A stretch of DNA of 37,358 nt from NCBI GenBank assembly GCA_040902535.1, contig JBBDXD010000017.1:49392-86749 (forward strand), given 5' to 3'. Below the pieces are notes generated by a model, which ran no database searches, was not told the DNA's origin, and worked only from the letters and a program-made list of their open reading frames with translations. The translations under genes were made by a program, and so were the position numbers. The DNA is from Dehalococcoidia bacterium (lineage in GTDB: Bacteria > Chloroflexota > Dehalococcoidia > DSTF01 > JACRBR01). Of this stretch, positions 24,215 to 31,458 are shown piece by piece (position 1 is the stretch's first letter; each line of letters opens with the position of its first letter).

Positions 24215-24652
24215 GAGAGATTCTTCGCCGCGCTCAGAATGACGCATGTTCAGCGGATGGGTGTGCGCGCGGGTGTTTGTCGTGCGGAGAGATTCTTCGC
24301 TTCGCTCTGAATGACGGTATTGCGGGGCGTTGGTGTGCGGGTGCGACGGTGGTGGTCGTGACGGAATCCTTCGCGTTGCTCAGGATGACGTTATGCGGCG
24401 TCTTTCTCCGCAGGTCGATTGGCGTGCGGAGAGATTCTTCGCTTCGCTCTGAATGACGGTATTGCGGGGCGTTGGTGTGCGGGTGCGACGGTGGTGGTCG
24501 TGACGGAATCCTTCGCGTTGCTCAGGATGACGTTATGCGGCGTCTTTCTCCGCAGGTCGATTGGCGTGCGGAGAGATTCTTCGCTTCGCTCTGAATGACG
24601 AATGGCGCCGATGGTGCGTTGCACGGCGGGATTTCGCCGCGCTCAGAATGAT
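24215..24652 (+). repeat. Field of seven REP-like hairpin repeats
   Basis: Copies of GATTCTTCGCTTCGCTCAGA-type hairpins lie at about 24215-24243, 24287-24315, 24360-24390, 24429-24457, 24502-24532, 24571-24599 and 24627-24652, all in the same orientation. The copies at 24360 and 24502 are a variant, GGAATCCTTCGCGTTGCTCA. The whole 24200-24702 stretch lacks a supported gene. Confidence 0.85.
24281..24600. repeat. Perfect 142-bp tandem repeat, 2.25 copies
   Basis: 24281-24422 and 24423-24564 are identical base for base, and 24565-24600 begins a third copy. Each unit carries one standard and one variant REP-like hairpin. No spacer diversity exists, so it is not a CRISPR array. Confidence 0.95.
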
Positions 24653-24702
24653 CTGTGGCGGACGCACGGGCGCACGGTTACCTGATGGCGTTGCAGGTGG
24701 GT

Positions 24703-25728
24703 TTAGGCGCCGCCGCCGCTTGCGCTCGCCATGGCGAGTTCCGTGTCGGGTACGGCGGGTACCGGCTGATGATGCGGCGGCATGCCAGCGAGTTCGCGCA
24801 TGGCGTTTTCGAGCATCTTCGTGCCATCGGACACGGAGGTGACGCCTTCGACGGAGACCGGCGCGCCGATACGCACGCTGACGGATGCGGGGCGCGGCTT
24901 GCGGGCGCCCTTGGGCATGACTTCGCGCAGTCCTTCGATGTACAAGGGGATGACCGGGACGTGCGCCTGCATGGCCATGATCGTGGGGCCGACCTTGAAG
25001 CGTTGCACCTGGCCCGACTTGGAACGGCCGCCTTCCGGGTAGATCAGGAGCGACCACTTTCGCTTGAGCAGCGACAGCGGGTACTCGAGTTGCTTGACGC
25101 CACCGCCACGCGCGACGGGGAAGGTGCCATGGAACAACGAGTACCACCAGGTGCGCTTCTTGCGGCTGGCATAGAACTTGTCCGCGGCCGCGGCGATGAT
25201 GATGCGATTGCGAATGCGCTCCGGCAGCGCCGCGAGCACAACCGGCGTATCGAAGTGCGAGCTGTGATTGGCGATCACGATCGCGCCGCCCTTGTGATTC
25301 GCCAGGTTCTCGATGCCTTCGACGTTCAACGGTTTGCAGTAGCGTTTGACGTGGCGCGTCATCACCCAGTGACGTCCGGTACGGCGCAACGTGCGCGCCC
25401 ATAGCGACGTCTGCCAGCGATGCGGCTCCGTACGATACGGCTGCATCTCCAGCAGCTTCACGAAGCGATGCATACCGATGGCCGGGGCGACGACCATGCG
25501 CGTCGTGCCGAGGCCGGCGATCTCGGATTGGATGAGCTGAACGGCGGCGTTGTCCTCTGCTTCGATAATCGTGACGAAGTCGTACGGTCCGAGAGTGGCG
25601 TATTGCGCGGTGACTCGCGCGCCAAGGTGCTCGGCGATGCGCGTGACCTCCCGGACGCGGCCGGGATCGGCATGCACGCGCTTACGTCCTTGGGACGTCA
25701 GGGTGGTGAAGACGACGTAACACGCCAC
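24703..25728 (-). CDS. GYD domain fused to PlsC-type acyltransferase
   Basis: 341-residue protein with two parts. Residues 1-95 are a GYD-type domain (VVFTTLTSQGRKRV, then ATLGPYDFVTIIEAEDNAAV). Residues about 125-325 are a lysophospholipid acyltransferase: block I NHSSHFD (His155-x4-Asp160), block II GTFPVARGGG, block III YPEGGRS and block IV VPVIPLYIEG. The acyltransferase half should make phosphatidic acid at the membrane surface. The tail is Pro/Ala-rich. The GTG start lies 12 bp after the stand-alone GYD gene, whose product resembles the N-terminal half, suggesting duplication and fusion. I do not know this fusion as a standard architecture. Confidence 0.85.
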   Translation of the reverse strand: MACYVVFTTLTSQGRKRVHADPGRVREVTRIAEHLGARVTAQYATLGPYDFVTIIEAEDNAAVQLIQSEIAGLGTTRMVVAPAIGMHRFVKLLEMQPYRTEPHRWQTSLWARTLRRTGRHWVMTRHVKRYCKPLNVEGIENLANHKGGAIVIANHSSHFDTPVVLAALPERIRNRIIIAAAADKFYASRKKRTWWYSLFHGTFPVARGGGVKQLEYPLSLLKRKWSLLIYPEGGRSKSGQVQRFKVGPTIMAMQAHVPVIPLYIEGLREVMPKGARKPRPASVSVRIGAPVSVEGVTSVSDGTKMLENAMRELAGMPPHHQPVPAVPDTELAMASASGGGA

Positions 25729-25740
25729 GATCGCCTGTCC

Positions 25741-26031
25741 TTACTTGCGCTGGAGCATCTTGGTGAACGCATCGACGGGCAGGGCAGGCAAGGTGGTGAG
25801 CGAGACGGTGCCGCGAGCGCCGAGTTCGACGGAGATGCGTGCGACCGTCTCATTGTCGGGGGCTTCGAGGATGTTCACGAAGTCGTAGCCGCCGAGCACG
25901 GCGTACTGCTGCAGGACGCGCGCGCCCATCGCCTCGATCTCGCGGTTGACTTCCTGGAGGCGCTCGGGTCGCTCTTTGAGGGTCTTGCGGCCTTCATCGG
26001 TGAGGGTGCTGAGCATGATGTAGGTGGCCAT
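25741..26031 (-). CDS. GYD domain-containing protein
   Basis: 96-residue single-domain protein: IMLSTLTDEGRKTLKERPERL, then YAVLGGYDFVNILEAPDNETVARISVELGARGTVSLTTLPALPVDAF, a ferredoxin-like GYD domain of unknown function. No signal peptide. ATG has AAGGAAGG about seven bases upstream. It is followed 12 bp later by the GYD-PlsC fusion, so the two are probably cotranscribed. Confidence 0.9.
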   Translation of the reverse strand: MATYIMLSTLTDEGRKTLKERPERLQEVNREIEAMGARVLQQYAVLGGYDFVNILEAPDNETVARISVELGARGTVSLTTLPALPVDAFTKMLQRK

Positions 26032-26056
26032 CTGTCGCCTTCCTTCCGATCATCCT

Positions 26057-26073
26057 GATCGTGGGAGACGATC
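26057..26073. repeat. Inverted repeat GATCGT-GGGAG-ACGATC ahead of the GYD gene
   Basis: Perfect 6-bp arms around five bases, overlapping a possible minus-strand -10 TACGAT about 45 bp before the GYD gene, with TGGAAT 17 bp further upstream. Possible operator. Confidence 0.35.
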
Positions 26074-26142
26074 GTACTCCAGCCGAGGGCGGAATTCCAG
26101 AGCGGCGCGGGCCCGCCATCGAAAGTGACGCGGTGAATTAAC

Positions 26143-27489
26143 TCAGATCAGGGTGCAAAACAGGCGCGCGAGCTCTACATCGAGCTGGGTGCCGGCGGCG
26201 CCGAGCAGGATCTGCTTGGCGTCCTTCGAGCCGAGCGCGCCGCGGTGCGGCCGTTCGCTGACGAGCGCCGAGTAGACATCGGCGACGGCGATGATGCGCG
26301 CTTCGAGGGGGATGTCGTCGCCGGCGAGCATTTCGGGGTAGCCCTTGCCATCGGGGCGTTCGTGGTGACGGGCGATCCAGGTCGCTACCTCTTCAAACCC
26401 CGGCAGGCCCTGCAGGATCATCTCGGAGCTGGACGGATGCTGCCGCATCACCTGCATCTCGGTGATAGACAGGATGTCAGGCTTCGACATAACGCGTGCG
26501 GGGACGCCGAGCAGGCCCAGGTCGTGCAGCAGGGCGCCGATGCGGATCATCTCGGTGTGATCGGGATCGAGCGCGAGCGCCGTCGCCAGTTTTTCGGCGC
26601 CGTCGGCGGTGCGTCGGGAGTGGCCCGCGGTGTGGCCGCCCTTGGCGTCGGAGATGTCGGCGAACACTTCGGCGAAGCGCATCACGCGCTTCTTGCTCCT
26701 GCGCGTATCGATGGGCCCGCGCAGGGCATTGAGCGTCTCGGCCAGGTCTTCGGAGTAGAGCCCGAGCCAGAAGTTGTCGGAGCGCGCGAGCGCGAGCAAC
26801 GTCTTGGCGACGGCCGGATCGATGACGGTACCCGCGTACTCTATGACCGCCTGCGGAAAACGTCTTCGCGCCGCAAGCGAACTGATCTCCGCGGCGATGA
26901 TCACCTCGGCGAGGTCGGCGGCAGCCACGATGCGCGCCTCCAGCGGAGTGGCATCGCCGGCGGCGGCGTGCGGGAAGCCTTCGCCGTCCCAGCGCTCGTG
27001 GTGTGCGAGCACGGCGGAGGCCGCTTCATCGGCGAGATCGAGTGTGCGCACCGTTTCGGCGCCGAGCATGCAGTGCTGGTGGACGGCATCGGCGACGTCG
27101 TGCTGATCGGCGAACGCGAACGGGCCGCGAGCCTCGGCCGCGCGCAGCGGCATCGGTCCGAAGATCGTCTCCTCGTCGACGCCGGCGACGCGACAGATGT
27201 CGGACGCGGCGAGCGTCACGCCGATGTCGTGGAGGAGGGCGCCGAAGTAGGCGCCGGCGCGCTGGTCGGGCGAGATATCCATGCGGTCGGCAAGACTGGT
27301 GGCGATGTAACAGACGCGCTGAGCATGGCCGATGGGCTTGCCCTCGGCAAGGTCGAGGCCCTGGCTGAGCCCGATGGCCAGTTCGGCGGCGGTGAGCGCG
27401 TGCAGGCGCTCCGGACGCCGCGTGACCGGCAGGGCCAGGTCATCGAGCGTGAGGACGGGCCGGCGCGGGGGGCTGCTGTCACTGACCAC
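26143..27489 (-). CDS. Tandem HD / HD-GYP domain protein, candidate c-di-GMP phosphodiesterase
   Basis: 448-residue cytoplasmic protein with two HD-type modules. The first (about 50-210) has GHAQRVCYIATSL, LLHDIGV and HHERWDGEGFP. The second (about 285-435) is a recognisable HD-GYP: GGHTAGHSRRT, LLHDLGLLGVP, HHERPDGKGYPEMLAGDDIPLEARIIAVADVYSAL and SERPHR. The lysine usually following HDxG is replaced by Val and Leu in the two modules, so catalysis is likely but not certain. No sensor or receiver domain is attached. GTG at 27489 is chosen because GGAG lies five bases upstream; upstream in-frame codons overlap a hairpin. Confidence 0.85.
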   Translation of the reverse strand: MVSDSSPPRRPVLTLDDLALPVTRRPERLHALTAAELAIGLSQGLDLAEGKPIGHAQRVCYIATSLADRMDISPDQRAGAYFGALLHDIGVTLAASDICRVAGVDEETIFGPMPLRAAEARGPFAFADQHDVADAVHQHCMLGAETVRTLDLADEAASAVLAHHERWDGEGFPHAAAGDATPLEARIVAAADLAEVIIAAEISSLAARRRFPQAVIEYAGTVIDPAVAKTLLALARSDNFWLGLYSEDLAETLNALRGPIDTRRSKKRVMRFAEVFADISDAKGGHTAGHSRRTADGAEKLATALALDPDHTEMIRIGALLHDLGLLGVPARVMSKPDILSITEMQVMRQHPSSSEMILQGLPGFEEVATWIARHHERPDGKGYPEMLAGDDIPLEARIIAVADVYSALVSERPHRGALGSKDAKQILLGAAGTQLDVELARLFCTLI

Positions 27490-27532
27490 GGGCGCTCCGC
27501 GTAGATTCAAATCGGCCTGACGGGTTGCTCGA

Positions 27533-27565
27533 CGAAAGTATCGGCGGGGAAATCCCTTACTTTCG
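27533..27565 (-). promoter_or_regulatory. Structured 5' leader of the HD-GYP gene
   Basis: The transcript can form CGAAAGUA/UACUUUCG (8 bp) enclosing GGGAUUUCCC, about 45 nt upstream of the start codon. It lacks the c-di-GMP-I or -II core. Function unknown. Confidence 0.35.
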
Positions 27566-27649
27566 GGGGCAGGCACCCGCGGAGCCGCGGCCAAAGCGGA
27601 GCAGCCAGATTCGATTTAGGTGCGAGCGTCAAGAATAGGCGGGACGCAT

Positions 27650-27673
27650 GAAGGGCTCCTGCGGGCGCCCTTC
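27650..27673 (-). terminator. Hairpin after the LPXTG-like protein gene
   Basis: GAAGGGC and GCCCTTC pair perfectly across 10 bases, 22 bp after the stop of the surface-protein gene. There is no T-run, so it is only a possible terminator. Confidence 0.4.
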
Positions 27674-27695
27674 TGCTTCAGGGCGCTATGAACGG

Positions 27696-28175
27696 CTATC
27701 GGCGGCGGCGTGCGCCCACGGCGACGAGCCCGCCACCGCCGACGGTGAGCACGAGACCGGCCGCGAGAAGCAGCCATGTTGATGAACTCACCGTGGCCGT
27801 ACCGTCGCCGGTGTTCGGCGGCGCGACGCCGCCAGCGCCGGCATCACCCGGAGGGGTGTTCGTCGGAGCGGATGCCGGGGGCTCGGTGGGGTCTGGGTCG
27901 GGGGCCGCCGTATCCGTCGCGGCGGGGCTGGGTGTGAGGCGGGGCCCCGGGCCGGGGTCCGGGCAGTCACCCGAAACCTCTCCGAACGCGATGATCCCCG
28001 TTTGCTCCTGGACGCAAGGATCGCCAGCGGTTGGATCCGGCGACGGGACGAACGTGCCGTTCCCGGCGGACACCGTCACGGCGCCCTGCGTAGCGACGTT
28101 GGCGCCAAGGACTGCGACGAGCATGCCCACCGCGAGCATTATGCTGCCGATTGCGATGAATCGATTCGGTAACAC
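27696..28175 (-). CDS. Surface protein with LPXTG-like anchor
   Basis: 159-residue exported protein. An N-terminal hydrophobic segment (IAIGSIMLAVGMLVAVLGANVA) acts as signal peptide. The mature middle is short, with two cysteines (CVQEQTGIIAFGEVSGDC), then a Pro/Thr/Ala/Asp-rich wall-spanning linker. The C-terminus is APPNTGDG, a transmembrane stretch (WLLLAAGLVLTVGGGGLVAVGA) and RRRR. That is the layout of sortase substrates, with Pro in place of the Leu of LPXTG; alternatively it is a plain membrane anchor. The GTG start has GGGAG upstream. No sortase gene is in the window. Confidence 0.75.
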   Translation of the reverse strand: MLPNRFIAIGSIMLAVGMLVAVLGANVATQGAVTVSAGNGTFVPSPDPTAGDPCVQEQTGIIAFGEVSGDCPDPGPGPRLTPSPAATDTAAPDPDPTEPPASAPTNTPPGDAGAGGVAPPNTGDGTATVSSSTWLLLAAGLVLTVGGGGLVAVGARRRR

Positions 28176-28270
28176 AGTGTCTCCCTGCTACTGTTGCGGG
28201 GTGTACCGTCGAGAGAATAGGCGTACCGATCACGTGAATCAGCAATAACCGGTAACACCGCCAACTTATG

Positions 28271-28289
28271 GAAGTGCGCGCAGCACTTC
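28271..28289. promoter_or_regulatory. 19-bp palindromic operator candidate
   Basis: GAAGTGC-GCGCA-GCACTTC, perfect 7-bp arms. It ends at the base before the -35 hexamer of the CoA-transferase promoter, as expected of a dimeric repressor or activator site. No regulator gene is adjacent. Confidence 0.55.
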
Positions 28290-28317
28290 TTGACCGCGTG
28301 ATCGGCGCTGATATGAT
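28290..28317 (+). promoter_or_regulatory. Promoter of the CoA-transferase/oxidoreductase operon
   Basis: TTGACC (28290-28295), 16-bp spacer, TATGAT (28312-28317): a close sigma-70 match. Transcription would start near 28324, about 35 nt before the first start codon. Confidence 0.7.
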
Positions 28318-28359
28318 GGCGTCGCCGCATCCGATCCCGTTCGAGGAGCTTCTGCGCAT

Positions 28360-29331
28360 ATGCACGTACTCGCTGCAGGCAAGGCCGAGTACCTGGCTGT
28401 CGACCCGGATGGATTTCGCGCGTACGTGCGCGACCACAAGCAGCGCGCGCTGACGCCGAAGCTCATGTCCGCGCATGACGCCATCGAGCGGTTCGTCGCC
28501 GACGGCGAGTATTTCGTCTATGACTGCAACTACTTTCAGCGCGGCCCGTCGACGCTGATCCGCGAAGTGATCCGTCAGCAGAAGAAGGATCTTTGGATCT
28601 GCGGCAAGTTCACGTACGTCGACGTGGGGTTGCTCGCGGGGGCGGGCTGCGCGACGAAGGTCGACTGCGGCTTCTTCTGGCCGGGCGCGACGATCGACAA
28701 CGCCGTACGCGCCGGCCGGCTGGAGGTGTTCGAGTACAGCAACGTCGTCATGACGCTGCGGCTGCAAGCGGGTGCAATGGGACTGCCATTTCTGCCCGTG
28801 CGGTCGTTCGGCGGGACCGACGGGTTCGAATATTCGGGGGCGAAGCTCGTCGAGGATCCGTTCACAGGGAAGCCGATCACGCTCGTGCCCGCGCTCAATC
28901 CCGACGTAGCGATCATCCACGCGCAGCAGGCGGACGTGTACGGCAACGCGCGCGTGTTCGGCACGGGGATCGCCCACGAAGAGTCGGCGATGGCGTCGAA
29001 GAAGGTGATTGTATCGGCGGAGGAGATCATCGACACGGAGGAGATCCGGCGCGACCCGGGGCGCACGAGCATCCCGTATTACGCGGTCGATGCGGTCGTG
29101 CACGCGCCGTTCGGCGCGTGGCCGGGGAACTGCGGCGGTTACTACGGGTCCGACACGATGGGCGTCATCGAGACGTTCGGCGCGATCTCGCGCGATGCCG
29201 TCGGCGAGTACGTCGCGAAGTACGTGACGCCGTTCGCTGACGACGGGCAGATGTTCGAGGCGCTGGTCGGGCAGGAGCGGCTCGAGAAGCTGCGGGCGAA
29301 CGAGACGATCAGCGACGGGTACCGGGCGTGA
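28360..29331 (+). CDS. CoA-transferase family I, subunit A (IpdA-like)
   Basis: 323-residue alpha subunit of a family I CoA-transferase or related ring-cleaving hydrolase (glutaconate CoA-transferase A / IpdA type). The Rossmann-like core is visible in LIREVIRQQKKDLWICG, VDVGLLAGAGCATKVDCGFFWPG, FLPVRSFGGTDGF, ITLVPALNPDVAIIHAQQADVYGNARVFG and KKVIVSAEEII. The catalytic Glu belongs to the partner subunit in this family. ATG at 28360 has GAGGAG upstream. The matching B subunit is two genes downstream with an oxidoreductase between, and the next gene overlaps by 4 bp. Substrate unknown; the IpdAB comparison suggests a large cyclic or branched acyl-CoA. Confidence 0.82.
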   Translation: MHVLAAGKAEYLAVDPDGFRAYVRDHKQRALTPKLMSAHDAIERFVADGEYFVYDCNYFQRGPSTLIREVIRQQKKDLWICGKFTYVDVGLLAGAGCATKVDCGFFWPGATIDNAVRAGRLEVFEYSNVVMTLRLQAGAMGLPFLPVRSFGGTDGFEYSGAKLVEDPFTGKPITLVPALNPDVAIIHAQQADVYGNARVFGTGIAHEESAMASKKVIVSAEEIIDTEEIRRDPGRTSIPYYAVDAVVHAPFGAWPGNCGGYYGSDTMGVIETFGAISRDAVGEYVAKYVTPFADDGQMFEALVGQERLEKLRANETISDGYRA

Positions 29332-30353
29332 AGCTTGGGTATACGGCGGGATACTGGACTGCGGGACCGCCGAGCGGCATCGAGGAGAGCATCGCCGAAG
29401 CGGAGAAGCTCGGGTTCGATTCGTTCTGGACGGCGGAAGCGTACGGGTCTGATGCGCTGACGCCGCTCGCGTGGTGGGGCGCGAAGACATCGACGATCAA
29501 GCTGGGCACGTCGATCGTGCAGATATCGGCGCGGACGCCGGCGGCGACGGCGATGGCGGCAATGACGCTCGATCACCTGTCGGGCGGGAGGTTCATCCTG
29601 GGGCTGGGGGCATCGGGGCCGCAGGTGGTCGAGGGCTGGTACGGGCGTCCGTATCCACGGCCGCTCGAGCGCACGCGTGAGTACGTCGAGATCATCCGTC
29701 GCATCATCGCGCGCGACGAACCGGTGGAGTACGCCGGGAAGCACTACCAGATGCCGTATCCGGGCGGGATGGGACTCGGCAAGCCGCTGAAGTCGACGGT
29801 GCATCCGTATCGAACTGACCTGCCGATCTATCTAGGCGCTGAAGGCCCCAAGAACATCGCGATGACGGCGGAGATCGCCGACGGCTGGATGCCGGTGTTC
29901 TTCTCGCCACGGCTCGAGCCGTTCTATCGTGAGGCGCTGGCGGAGGGGTTCGCGCGCCAGGGCGCTCATCGCACGAGCGGCGATTTTGAGGTGGCGGCGG
30001 CGGTCGCAATCGTGCCGAACGACGACGTCGAAGCCGCCGCGGACGCGGTGCGCCCGACGCTTGCGCTGTACATCGGCGGGATGGGAGCGCGGGGCGCGAA
30101 CTTTCATTATGAAGTGTTCGCGCGGATGGGCTACGAGGCGGAATGCGCGAAGATTCAGCAGATGTACCTGGCCGGACAGAAGCGTGAGGCGATCGCGGCG
30201 GTGCCGACGAAGATGGTCGAAGACGTGTACCTCATCGGGCCGATGGGCAAGATCAAGGATGAGCTGCAGGAGTGGAAGGCATCGCTGGTGACGACGCTGC
30301 TCGTCGGCGGGCCGCCGCAATTGCTGAACACCATAGCGGACGCGGTGCTGTAG
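29328..30353 (+). CDS. LLM-class F420-dependent oxidoreductase
   Basis: 341-residue TIM-barrel flavin/F420 enzyme of the luciferase-like monooxygenase class. Family segments: IAEAEKLGFDSFWTAEAYGSDALTPLAW, GTSIVQISARTPAATAMAAMTLDHLSGGRFILGLGASGPQVVEGWYG, LERTREYVEIIRRI and LPIYLGAEGPKNIAMTAEIADGWMP. The early part of the barrel matches F420-dependent reductases rather than FMN monooxygenases. The GTG start overlaps the A-subunit stop (GTGA). Placement inside the CoA-transferase pair suggests it acts on the same acyl-CoA, for example as a reductase or dehydrogenase. F420 use is by family resemblance. Confidence 0.88.
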   Translation: MKLGYTAGYWTAGPPSGIEESIAEAEKLGFDSFWTAEAYGSDALTPLAWWGAKTSTIKLGTSIVQISARTPAATAMAAMTLDHLSGGRFILGLGASGPQVVEGWYGRPYPRPLERTREYVEIIRRIIARDEPVEYAGKHYQMPYPGGMGLGKPLKSTVHPYRTDLPIYLGAEGPKNIAMTAEIADGWMPVFFSPRLEPFYREALAEGFARQGAHRTSGDFEVAAAVAIVPNDDVEAAADAVRPTLALYIGGMGARGANFHYEVFARMGYEAECAKIQQMYLAGQKREAIAAVPTKMVEDVYLIGPMGKIKDELQEWKASLVTTLLVGGPPQLLNTIADAVL

Positions 30354-30369
30354 ACATCGAGGTGGAGTG

Positions 30370-31242
30370 ATGGCCATCGATCCGGGCATACGCAGGGCGA
30401 GCGGGACGCCGGCGACGTCGTTCAACGAGCGTGAGATGCAGATTTGCACCGTCGCGCGGATGGTGGAGGACGGGAAGACGTACTGGGTGGCGGGCGGGGG
30501 CAGCCCGATGTACGCGGTGCTGATCGCAATCAAGCTGTATGCGCGCGGGGCGCAGTACATCACGGAGGATGGCGTCATCGCACCGGAGCCGCTCCTGCCG
30601 TTTGAGCCCGTTATGACGATGGTGAGTTCGCGGGCGGGATACCGGGCGCTGGCCTGGGGCACGATGAACACGGCGGGCAATCACGCGCAACTGGGCCTGC
30701 TGGATTATGGCATCCTCAACACGCTGCAGGTGGACCAGCACGGCAACATCAATTCGACCGCGATCGGCGAGTACGGAGCGGGAGCGCGCCGCTTCGGCGG
30801 GCCGGGTGGGGCGGATTCCATCGCGGCGCTCTGCTGGCGCACGATCCTGATGACGGACCAGGAGAAGCGCAAGTTCGTGGAGCGGGTGGATTTCATCTCG
30901 TCGCCGGGGTTTCTCGATGGCAGTGAAGGTGCGCGCGAGCGTGCCGGGCTGCCATCGGACACGGGTCCGTTCCGCGTCGTGACGCCGTGGGCGGTGTACG
31001 ACTACACGGTCGCTCGGAAATTGCGGCTGGTTGCGATCGCGCCGTGGGTCAGCGTGGACGACGTTCTTGCCGAATGCGAGTATCCGCCTGTCGTTGCGGA
31101 CGAGGTGGCGACGCTCGAGGGGCCTACCGAGGAGGAATTGCACCTTCTGCGCACGGAATTGGATCCGCGCGGCCAGAACACGGCGGAGCGCAGCGCGTGG
31201 GTGGTGTATGATGGTGAAACGTACGTACGTACCGACGGATGA
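30370..31242 (+). CDS. CoA-transferase family I, subunit B (IpdB-like)
   Basis: About 290-residue beta subunit partner of the protein at 28360. Segments: EMQICTVARMVEDGKTYWVAGGGSPMYAVLIAIKLYARGAQYITEDGVIAPEP, where a conserved Glu of the ITEDG region is the likely catalytic position; LDYGILNTLQVDQHGNINSTAIG; GAGARRFGGPGGADSIAALCWRTI; and the C-terminal TPWAVYDYTVARKLRLVAIAPWVSVDDVL. ATG is preceded by GAGGTGGAGTG. It follows the oxidoreductase by 16 bp. An upstream GTG-type start is not needed. Together the three genes form one operon. Confidence 0.82.
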   Translation: MAIDPGIRRASGTPATSFNEREMQICTVARMVEDGKTYWVAGGGSPMYAVLIAIKLYARGAQYITEDGVIAPEPLLPFEPVMTMVSSRAGYRALAWGTMNTAGNHAQLGLLDYGILNTLQVDQHGNINSTAIGEYGAGARRFGGPGGADSIAALCWRTILMTDQEKRKFVERVDFISSPGFLDGSEGARERAGLPSDTGPFRVVTPWAVYDYTVARKLRLVAIAPWVSVDDVLAECEYPPVVADEVATLEGPTEEELHLLRTELDPRGQNTAERSAWVVYDGETYVRTDG

Positions 31243-31337
31243 GTACGCTGCGTGCGTGCGGTGTTGCAGGAACATAGGGCCTCCCTGCACAGAACATGAA
31301 CATCTACGCCAGACGACGAACTGCAACGGCGTGTGTC

Positions 31338-31366
31338 TTGCAAACGTCGGCGTGCGCTGATATCTC
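31338..31366 (+). promoter_or_regulatory. Promoter of the glycosyltransferase gene
   Basis: TTGCAA (31338-31343), 17-bp spacer, TATCTC (31361-31366). It gives a leader of about 85 nt before the start at 31459. The rest of 31243-31458 holds no other feature I can support. Confidence 0.45.
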
Positions 31367-31458
31367 TCTTAACAGGCCGCTCCCTACTTATCCCCTGCCA
31401 GCCTGTGCGTGGGGTCGCCAGTGACCCGCGCACCGCGCTTTATGTGAGGTGCACCGAC

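Noticed and set aside
24281-24600. CRISPR-like array
   Set aside because: Units are 142 bp, contiguous and identical, with no short repeat plus unique-spacer pattern and no cas genes nearby.
27500-27640. Second c-di-GMP riboswitch ahead of the HD-GYP gene
   Set aside because: Hairpins are present but the GGCAAACC and GACGCAAAGCC core elements are missing; recorded only as a structured leader.
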